Assembly: GCA_030622375.1 (NCBI GenBank)
Contig: JAUXGC010000072.1
Location: forward strand, 1-6,456
From: Sulfurovum sp.
Lineage (GTDB): Bacteria; Campylobacterota; Campylobacteria; Campylobacterales; Sulfurovaceae
Direction: 5' to 3'
DNA: 6,456 nucleotides
Shown here: positions 1-5,798 of the stretch, one piece after another
Position numbering within the stretch: position 1 is the first letter of the stretch
How the letters are laid out: every line of letters starts with the position of its first letter
The notes under the pieces: model-generated
The model's database searches: none
Told to the model about the DNA's origin: nothing
Seen by the model: the letters and a program-made list of their open reading frames with translations, nothing else
Made by a program: the position numbers and the translations under genes

Positions 1-718
1 AGGGATAGACTTCATACAGATCCCTACCACACTTCTTTCTCAAGTAGATGCAAGTGTTGGAGGAAAAACAGGTGTAAATAACAAATATGGTAAAAATCTT
101 ATAGGAGCTTTTCATCAGCCCAAAGCGGTATATATAGATACGGAATTCTTGAAAACTCTTCCTATTCGTGAGTTTTCTTCTGGTATCGCAGAGATAGTTA
201 AAATGGCTGTAATGTTTGATAGAGATTATTTTACCTTTTTGCAAGATGCTGACTTCTCCAATAAAGATACTCTTATGGAAACTATACGCAAAAGTGTAGA
301 GCTTAAGGCTTGGGTGGTAAACCAAGACGAGAAAGAGGCTGGCATAAGAGCAGTTTTAAATTATGGTCATACCTTTGGACATGTAGTAGAAAATGAGACA
401 AACTATACTACCTATCTTCATGGTGAAGGTGTATCTATAGGTATGGTTATGGCAAATGCATTGGCTGTAGAGCTTGAACTGCTTACTGCAGAAGAAGCTA
501 AAAGCATTAAAATGCTTTTAGAAAAATCATCACTACCAACTGAGTACGTTATAAAAGATATCAATACTTTCTATGAACACTTTTTCTTAGATAAAAAAAG
601 TGCAAATAACACTATTAAGTTTATTTTACCTCATGGTATAGGAGACTATAAAATAGTTTCAGACATAGATGAAAATATAGTTAAAAAAGTACTTCATAAA
701 TTTGGAGAAATGAAATGA
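1..718 (+). CDS. aroB: 3-dehydroquinate synthase AroB, C-terminal two thirds (5' end outside window)
   Basis: AroB converts DAHP to 3-dehydroquinate, the second step of the shikimate pathway, in the cytoplasm, using NAD and a divalent metal. The frame is already open at base 2, and 238 residues are visible. Family members have about 340 to 350 residues, so roughly 105 N-terminal residues (most of the NAD-binding domain) lie outside. Numbered from the first visible codon, the substrate-site segment [14 protein letters not shown] covers residues 13-26 (Asp16, Lys22), followed by GKN with Lys31 and Asn32. The metal ligands are Glu64 in GIAEIVK (bases 191-193), the first His of GHTFGH (368-370) and the His of LHGE (419-421). 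All expected catalytic residues in this part are present, so the enzyme should be active. A TTG at 149 lies inside the conserved domain and is not the start. The stop overlaps the next start by four bases. Confidence 0.97.
   Translation, partial: GIDFIQIPTTLLSQVDASVGGKTGVNNKYGKNLIGAFHQPKAVYIDTEFLKTLPIREFSSGIAEIVKMAVMFDRDYFTFLQDADFSNKDTLMETIRKSVELKAWVVNQDEKEAGIRAVLNYGHTFGHVVENETNYTTYLHGEGVSIGMVMANALAVELELLTAEEAKSIKMLLEKSSLPTEYVIKDINTFYEHFFLDKKSANNTIKFILPHGIGDYKIVSDIDENIVKKVLHKFGEMK
704..710 (+). promoter_or_regulatory. ribosome binding site of the MscS-family gene
   Basis: GGAGAAA lies inside the last codons of aroB. The GGAG core ends 7 bases before the ATG at 715, which is normal Shine-Dalgarno spacing. 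It supports that start, as does the signal peptide encoded right after it. Confidence 0.65.
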
Positions 719-2370
719 TAAAAATTATACTTTTTGTTTCACTACTTTTTAGTTCACTTGTATTTGCCACAGCCCAACCAGAAGATAATGTTACAACAGT
801 TTTTATCGACAACAACGTGCAACTCCTATCTGAAGAGAATATTGAAAAACAGCTACTTGAAAAAGATAAACTAGATGAGGAGCTCAAAGAGAACAATATA
901 TGGTCAAAGATTTATAGCAATTATCACACATATAAAGAGCTTGGAAAGCAAAATGAGACGCTTGATAATCAGTTTCAAATATTGGATAATAAATATAAGC
1001 GCACAAAATACGAAGAGAAGGCATTTGAAGAGATAAAAAATAAAAAATCTATTCTTGTAGGAAAACTTCAATTACTCAAAGAGTATGAAACAGACCCTTT
1101 TAAAAAATTTCTCACTCCGCCTGCTATTGACAATATACCTGATGTAGGAAACCCTTTTGCTATCATATCTGCACTCTCTTATCAGGAAAAACTTAACTCG
1201 GAGCATCAAGAGTATGACGACAGATCTCTTTCTATCCAGAATGTTGTAAAAAAACTTAAAAAGAAGCGCGCCATACTGCATAAACTTCTTTTAAACGATG
1301 CAAACAATACAGAGTATAGCGCAGAGCTTTTAGATACGCAAGAACAGATAAAAACATTTACTCCTGTTGTTGAAATTTTTAAAACTACACAAAATGTCTA
1401 TATGAAAAAGATAGATGAGATAAAACTCAAACTACAAAGTGACATAAAAAAAGAGATAGGTAAAATTATTAGCATTGGTATGATTATCCTTTTCTTTATT
1501 CTGTTTATTTTGTTAGTTAAGTATCTTGTTCGCCGTTACATGTCAGACAATGACCGTTTTTATACTATCAATAAAGCACTAAATATCACTTTCTTTACAC
1601 TGCTTATTTTTACACTACTATTTGCATATATTGAAAATGTAAGTTATCTTGTAACTATTCTTGGATTTGCTTCTGCTGGTATCGCTATTGCTATGAAAGA
1701 TTGGTTTATGTCTCTTATGGGTTGGCTTGTTATTATTATTGGTGGAGCCATTCATGTGGGTGATCGTGTTAAGTTTGTGAGAGATGGTGTCGAGTATGTA
1801 GGTGATATCGTAGATATTTCACTACTTAGAATGACGCTACAAGAAGATATAACTCTAACCACCTATATGACTAACAGAAGAGCAGGGCGTATTATATTTA
1901 TCCCAAATAACTTCATATTTACTGATATGATAGCCAATTACGCACATGCTGGACTGAAAACTGTTTGGGATGGTATAGACTTTATGGTGACATTTGATTC
2001 AAATATTGGAAAAGCGACCTCCATTGCTAAAGAGGTTACAAAAAAATATTCTAAAGGATATACAGATATCACAAGAAAACAACTCAATAAGCTTAGAAGA
2101 CAATATAGTATGAAAAATACCAATGTTGAACCACGCATCTTCTCATTTATTGAACCTTATGGCATGAAAATTAGTGCGTGGTATCATACCAATGCTTATG
2201 CTACTCTTACTCTAAGAAGTACAATATCTGCAGAGATTATTGAGCGTATTCAAAAAGAGGATGATATCTTTCTTGCTTTTCCTACGCAATCTATTTATAT
2301 TGATAAGAATGCTCCTAAACCACCTTTGGATCCTGAGGAAGTGGTAGTTCCCAGTAAAGAACTTAAGTGA
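715..2370 (+). CDS. MscS-family mechanosensitive ion channel with long periplasmic coiled-coil domain
   Basis: This is probably a tension-gated inner-membrane channel that releases solutes on osmotic downshock. The protein has 551 residues, about twice the 286 of E. coli MscS. Residues 1-20 look like a signal peptide (hydrophobic core, ATA before Gln21). Residues 25-245 are charged, rich in Lys, Glu and Leu, and probably form helical hairpins or coiled coil in the periplasm. Predicted membrane helices are at about 248-271, 287-306 and 311-346. The last contains the pore-helix pattern [14 protein letters not shown], then a second helical part and HVGDRVKF, which begins the MscS beta domain. 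GDIVDISLL (363-371) and IIFIPNNF (393-400) are family hallmarks. An extra segment of about 12 residues sits between them. The end, [10 protein letters not shown], matches the usual alpha/beta C-terminus. The ATG overlaps the aroB stop as ATGA, so translation is probably coupled. From memory, C. jejuni has a homologue at the same position. The ion preference and gating tension cannot be read from sequence. Confidence 0.9.
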   Translation: MIKIILFVSLLFSSLVFATAQPEDNVTTVFIDNNVQLLSEENIEKQLLEKDKLDEELKENNIWSKIYSNYHTYKELGKQNETLDNQFQILDNKYKRTKYEEKAFEEIKNKKSILVGKLQLLKEYETDPFKKFLTPPAIDNIPDVGNPFAIISALSYQEKLNSEHQEYDDRSLSIQNVVKKLKKKRAILHKLLLNDANNTEYSAELLDTQEQIKTFTPVVEIFKTTQNVYMKKIDEIKLKLQSDIKKEIGKIISIGMIILFFILFILLVKYLVRRYMSDNDRFYTINKALNITFFTLLIFTLLFAYIENVSYLVTILGFASAGIAIAMKDWFMSLMGWLVIIIGGAIHVGDRVKFVRDGVEYVGDIVDISLLRMTLQEDITLTTYMTNRRAGRIIFIPNNFIFTDMIANYAHAGLKTVWDGIDFMVTFDSNIGKATSIAKEVTKKYSKGYTDITRKQLNKLRRQYSMKNTNVEPRIFSFIEPYGMKISAWYHTNAYATLTLRSTISAEIIERIQKEDDIFLAFPTQSIYIDKNAPKPPLDPEEVVVPSKELK

Positions 2371-3614
2371 AAAAGGTCTATTTTAAAACATTTGGGTGCA
2401 GAACAAACCAGTTTGATACTCAAGTAATGATGTCTAAATTAGACGAGTTTGAACTTTCAAACAATGAACTTGCTTCTGACATTGTTGTTGTTAACTCCTG
2501 CACCGTTACAAATGGTGCAGACTCTTCTGTACGTAACTATATCTCTTCTGTAAAACGAAAAAATCCTTATGTTAAAGTGGTTTTGGCAGGGTGTGGTTCA
2601 CACTCCAAGGGTGAATCACTTTTTAAAGATAAAAAGGTTTTTGGTGTTATGGGGCACTCTGAAAAAGAGAGTATAAATGAGATATTGAAACAGGAAATAC
2701 CTTTTTATCAGATAGGAGATCTTAACCATATAGACTCTACCATTGTTGAAGAGTTTGTGGGGAAAAGTAGGGCTTTTATAAAAATTCAAGAGGGATGTAA
2801 TTTTAAATGCTCCTACTGTATTATCCCCGCAGTGCGTGGTAATGCGCGTTCTCATAAAGAAGAGACCATTCTAGAGCAAATCAACAGACTCTCATCTAAC
2901 GGCTTTGGAGAGTTTATTTTAACAGGAACAAATGTTGGAAGTTATGGACAAGACCGTGACACTTCTATGTCAAAACTTCTTAAAAAGATAAGTATGATTA
3001 GAGGCGTGCGACGCATACGCATAGGAAGTCTAGAGCCAATACAGATAGATGATGAGTTCATAGAGTTACTGGATGAGCCTTGGATGGCAAAACATTTGCA
3101 CATAGCACTTCAGCACACTAGCGATAAGATGTTGGCATTGATGAATAGACGAAATAATTACAAGAAAGATTTTGAGCTTTTGCATAAAATAGCAAATAGA
3201 GGTTATGCTTTGGGCACAGACTATATTGTAGGGCACCCTGGAGAAGATGAAAAAGAGTGGGTGGAAGCTGTGAGTAGAGTAAAGGAGTTGCCTCTTACGC
3301 ATATCCATGCATTCTCATATTCAAAACGTGACAATACTGTTTCTGCTACAATGAAGCCAGAAGTAAAAGGCAATATTGCAAAAGGGCGTCACCATGAACT
3401 TACTCAACTCATTAAGGAAAAAAACTTTATATTTAGACAAAAACATAAAGATAATCTTGAAGTTTTACTTGAAAAAGGTAAGAATGATATTTATCATGGA
3501 TTTGATCAGTACTTCAATAAAGTAGAAGTTCAAAGTAAAGAGGACCTTAGTTCCAACTGGGTCTTACTTAACAATATGGAGGTGAACCGTGAAGGAAATA
3601 AAGCCAAACTTTAA
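2367..3614 (+). CDS. mtaB: tRNA (N6-L-threonylcarbamoyladenosine(37)-C2)-methylthiotransferase MtaB
   Basis: This is a radical-SAM enzyme with two [4Fe-4S] clusters that adds a methylthio group to t6A37 of ANN-decoding tRNAs, giving ms2t6A. The protein has 415 residues. The N-terminal methylthiotransferase domain carries the auxiliary-cluster cysteines Cys11 (TFGCRTNQFD), Cys45 (VNSCTVTNGAD) and Cys76 (AGCGSH). The radical-SAM cluster is the CxxxCxxC at 144, 148 and 151 (EGCNFKCSYC), followed by IIPAVRGNARS. GTNVGSYG (187-194), RIGSLEP (218-224), HIALQHTSD (245-253) and DYIVGHPGE (285-293) are typical of the MiaB/MtaB/RimO superfamily. HAFSYSKRDNT (314-324) favours MtaB over MiaB. Residues from about 362 form a short TRAM-like RNA-binding domain. 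The GTG at 2367 is the first possible start because an in-frame TAA lies immediately before it. The first ATG would delete Cys11. The start overlaps the upstream stop (GTGA). No strong Shine-Dalgarno precedes it, so expression probably depends on coupling. Confidence 0.9.
   Translation: MKKVYFKTFGCRTNQFDTQVMMSKLDEFELSNNELASDIVVVNSCTVTNGADSSVRNYISSVKRKNPYVKVVLAGCGSHSKGESLFKDKKVFGVMGHSEKESINEILKQEIPFYQIGDLNHIDSTIVEEFVGKSRAFIKIQEGCNFKCSYCIIPAVRGNARSHKEETILEQINRLSSNGFGEFILTGTNVGSYGQDRDTSMSKLLKKISMIRGVRRIRIGSLEPIQIDDEFIELLDEPWMAKHLHIALQHTSDKMLALMNRRNNYKKDFELLHKIANRGYALGTDYIVGHPGEDEKEWVEAVSRVKELPLTHIHAFSYSKRDNTVSATMKPEVKGNIAKGRHHELTQLIKEKNFIFRQKHKDNLEVLLEKGKNDIYHGFDQYFNKVEVQSKEDLSSNWVLLNNMEVNREGNKAKL
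2498..2520 (+). repeat. perfect 7-bp inverted repeat within mtaB
   Basis: CTGCACC at 2498-2504 and GGTGCAG at 2514-2520 are separated by 9 bases, over the codons around Cys45. It could form an RNA hairpin early in mtaB. There is no T-run after it, so it is not a terminator. Chance plus codon use is a sufficient explanation. Confidence 0.4.
3577..3585 (+). promoter_or_regulatory. strong Shine-Dalgarno of the AAA+ gene, inside the end of mtaB
   Basis: TGGAGGTGA is a near-perfect anti-16S complement. The GGAGG core ends 6 bases before the GTG at 3589. The TGA at 3583-3585 is also an in-frame stop for the downstream reading frame, so GTG 3589 is the first usable start. It is the best ribosome binding site in the window. 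Confidence 0.8.
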
Positions 3615-5262
3615 GTATGAAGCTGTAAATATAAAAAATATAAAAATCATTATTTTACTACTAATAGCATTTGCAGGACTGCTTGCATTTGCAATTCTTC
3701 GTGACACAGATAAACTCATAACCCACACCCAAGCCAATAAACTTTTTACTGAAAATAAAATACAAAAAGTAGTTTTAGATGGAGAGTATATGCGTTTTAA
3801 AACAAAAAATGAAAGCTACAAAATATACAAAGATGCCATTAATAAAACTGCATTTTTAACCAAATATAAAGTAGAAGTAAAAGAGAATCGCCGCTCTCTA
3901 TATGATGTCTTGTTGTTACTTATTTTTGTTGGAGCTTTTGTATATTTATTTGAGTTTATAAAAAAATCTAGATTGCAAAAAATTAAATATACAAGCAGGG
4001 CAAAAGCAAATGATTCAATTGGCTATAGTCCCATAGTTGCACTTACCTCTGATGTATCTTTTTCTGATGTTGCAGGTATCAAAGATGTAAAGGAGGAACT
4101 TGAAGAGATTATTGATTTTTTAAGAGAACCTAAAAAGTACCGTGACTTAGATATCCGTCTTCCCAAAGGAGTGCTTCTTGTTGGACCTCCTGGTGTGGGA
4201 AAAACCCTTATCTCTAAAGCTGTTGCAGGTGAAGCAGGGGTACCTTTCTTTTACCAGAGTGGAGCATCTTTTGTCCATATTTATGTAGGTATGGGTGCCA
4301 AAAGAGTCAATGAACTTTTCAAAAAAGCTAAAGAGATGGCACCAAGTATTATTTTTATCGATGAAATTGATGCAGTAGGTAAAAGCCGTGGAGAGTTCAG
4401 AAATGATGAGAGAGAAGCTACACTAAATCAACTTCTTATAGAGATGGATGGTTTTAAAGATAGTTCAGGAGTTATTGTTATGGGTGCTACAAATAAAATT
4501 GATATGCTAGATGAAGCACTGCTTAGGGCAGGTCGTTTTGACAGACGCATCCATATTTCACTCCCAGACCTTGAAGATAGAGCACAAACACTAGAGCTAT
4601 ATCTTGCACGCAAACCAAATAGTGTTGATATATGGCAGATAGCAAGGATGACAGTAGGTTTTAGCTCAGCAGCACTTGATACACTTACAAATGAGGCAGC
4701 AATTTTTGCCATGAGAGAAGGTCGAACAACTGTTCAAAATAGTGATTTTGATGCAGTAAAAGAGAAGGTGCTTTTGGGAAAACGAAGAATGCTCAGTTTT
4801 ACAGAAGAAGAAAGAGAGATTCAGTCAGTATATCAGGGAGCTAAAGCTACTATTGCCACATGGTTGGATGTTGATTTTGAAAAGATAGGCATAGTAAATA
4901 CTCAACTTACAACACAAGAGCACGAAATACTCTCCAAAAGTCAACTCCTCTCTAGAATTAAAGTTTATATTGCTGGAAGTATCGCAACTAAAATGCACTA
5001 CAACGAACAGTTTACTAATGCAAGCACAGATATAGCACAGGCAAAAGAGATTATAAAAAAAGTTATCTATGAGTACGCCATGAGTGAAAATTTTATTGTT
5101 AATCCACAACAAGAAGAAGAGTTACTGCGTGAATCTGTCTCAGAAGTGAGTACACTCCTTAAGACTCTAGATAAGGTGCTAAAAGATATATCTAGACACC
5201 TTTTGGAGTATGAAAATATTACACATGATGAGTGTAGAGATATTTTAAGGCAAATTTTTTAA
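3589..5262 (+). CDS. FtsH-like membrane AAA+ ATPase with degenerate (non-metal-binding) peptidase domain
   Basis: FtsH proteins are membrane-anchored hexamers that unfold and degrade membrane and short-lived proteins. This one has 557 residues, against about 610-650 for FtsH. It has a membrane helix at 18-37, a periplasmic segment of about 65 residues and a second helix at 104-123. The AAA+ module follows: FSDVAGIKDVKEEL (158-171), Walker A GPPGVGKT (199-206), pore loop FVHIYVGMG (228-236, aromatic Tyr232), Walker B IIFIDEID (254-261), and LLRAGRFDRR (311-320) with arginine fingers Arg316 and Arg319. ATPase activity is therefore expected. The peptidase domain is recognisable by RIKVYIAGSIATKM and NASTDIAQAKEI, but the HExxH zinc motif is replaced by QGAKA (416-420), so proteolysis is not expected. 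The start is GTG with a strong Shine-Dalgarno and overlaps mtaB by 26 bases. From memory, H. pylori and C. jejuni carry a similar shorter protein at this locus besides a true FtsH elsewhere. The likely role is an unfoldase or chaperone, or a partner of active FtsH (inference). Confidence 0.9.
   Translation: MKEIKPNFKYEAVNIKNIKIIILLLIAFAGLLAFAILRDTDKLITHTQANKLFTENKIQKVVLDGEYMRFKTKNESYKIYKDAINKTAFLTKYKVEVKENRRSLYDVLLLLIFVGAFVYLFEFIKKSRLQKIKYTSRAKANDSIGYSPIVALTSDVSFSDVAGIKDVKEELEEIIDFLREPKKYRDLDIRLPKGVLLVGPPGVGKTLISKAVAGEAGVPFFYQSGASFVHIYVGMGAKRVNELFKKAKEMAPSIIFIDEIDAVGKSRGEFRNDEREATLNQLLIEMDGFKDSSGVIVMGATNKIDMLDEALLRAGRFDRRIHISLPDLEDRAQTLELYLARKPNSVDIWQIARMTVGFSSAALDTLTNEAAIFAMREGRTTVQNSDFDAVKEKVLLGKRRMLSFTEEEREIQSVYQGAKATIATWLDVDFEKIGIVNTQLTTQEHEILSKSQLLSRIKVYIAGSIATKMHYNEQFTNASTDIAQAKEIIKKVIYEYAMSENFIVNPQQEEELLRESVSEVSTLLKTLDKVLKDISRHLLEYENITHDECRDILRQIF
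4834..4848 (+). other. lost HExxH zinc-protease motif (QGAKA) in the FtsH-like protein
   Basis: The segment aligned with YHEAGHAII of FtsH reads YQGAKATIA here. Both zinc-binding histidines and the catalytic glutamate are absent (His to Gln, Glu to Gly, His to Ala). The surrounding frame is intact and continues to a normal C-terminus, so this is substitution in a maintained protein and not a frameshift. Confidence 0.85.
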
Positions 5263-5264
5263 AT

Positions 5265-5798
5265 ATGAAATATTTTAGTGGTTTTTCTCTTAAAGGGGAA
5301 GAAGAGTTATTGGAAGAGTATCTTTTTCAAGGCGATACTTGTGTTGCAGGTTTCAGCTATGGCGCACAGAGAGCTTTTGAATATGCATATAATTCCAAAG
5401 AGCGTATAGATAGACTTTTTCTTCTTTCTCCTGCTTTTTTTCAAACACAAAAATCCAGCTTTATTCGTGCACAATTGCAATATTTTGAAACAAGGAAAGA
5501 GGAGTATTTAAAAGAGTTTTTAAACAATCTAGCACACCCTTCAAACTTAAATATATTTGAGTATTTAAAAGTAGGAACTCAAGAAGAACTTCAATTACTT
5601 TTAACCTATAGATGGGATATAGATAAAATAAAAGAAGTAATTAATAGAGGTACAACCGTTGAAGTTTTTATCGGTGGTCTCGATAGAATTATAGATTCTA
5701 AAACAACTTTCGATTTTTTTGCACCAGTAACAACAACTTATTTTATGAAAGATAAGGGGCATTTACTTAATCAAGAGAGTGTCTCAAGTAATCTATGA
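5265..5798 (+). CDS. bioV: probable pimeloyl-ACP methyl ester esterase BioV
   Basis: BioV is described for Helicobacter as the esterase that removes the methyl group from pimeloyl-ACP methyl ester, ending pimelate-moiety synthesis for biotin. It replaces BioH of E. coli. The protein has 177 residues, is cytoplasmic in appearance (no signal peptide or membrane helix), and is short for an alpha/beta hydrolase. The nucleophile elbow is GFSYG with Ser31. The acid is probably Asp140 in GGLDRIID (Asp144 is an alternative). The catalytic histidine is His166 in KGHLL. The opening MKYFSGFSLKGEEELLEEYL and the early position of the elbow fit my memory of the BioV family, in which the usual N-terminal strands are reduced. 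The start is two bases after the preceding stop, with only AAGG at 5247-5250 upstream, so coupled translation is likely. No other biotin gene is visible here. The hydrolase fold is secure. The BioV assignment is a family recognition from memory. Confidence 0.8.
   Translation: MKYFSGFSLKGEEELLEEYLFQGDTCVAGFSYGAQRAFEYAYNSKERIDRLFLLSPAFFQTQKSSFIRAQLQYFETRKEEYLKEFLNNLAHPSNLNIFEYLKVGTQEELQLLLTYRWDIDKIKEVINRGTTVEVFIGGLDRIIDSKTTFDFFAPVTTTYFMKDKGHLLNQESVSSNL

Noticed and set aside
149..718. TTG at 149 as the start of a 189-residue protein
   Set aside because: The frame is open to the left edge and encodes the conserved AroB segments [14 protein letters not shown] and GKNLIGAF before this codon. The TTG is an internal leucine.
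5173..5206. AAGGTG ... CACCTTTT inverted repeat resembling a terminator
   Set aside because: The stem is only 6 bp with an 18-base loop and four Ts. It lies well inside the AAA+ coding region, upstream of conserved C-terminal residues.
3589..5262. Calling this gene ftsH
   Set aside because: The HExxH motif needed for FtsH proteolysis is absent and the protein is about 60-90 residues short, so the symbol would overstate its function.
5252..5264. AAATTTTTTAAAT at the AAA+ stop codon as a terminator
   Set aside because: There is no GC-rich stem before the T-run, and bioV starts two bases after the stop. A terminator here would cut the operon.
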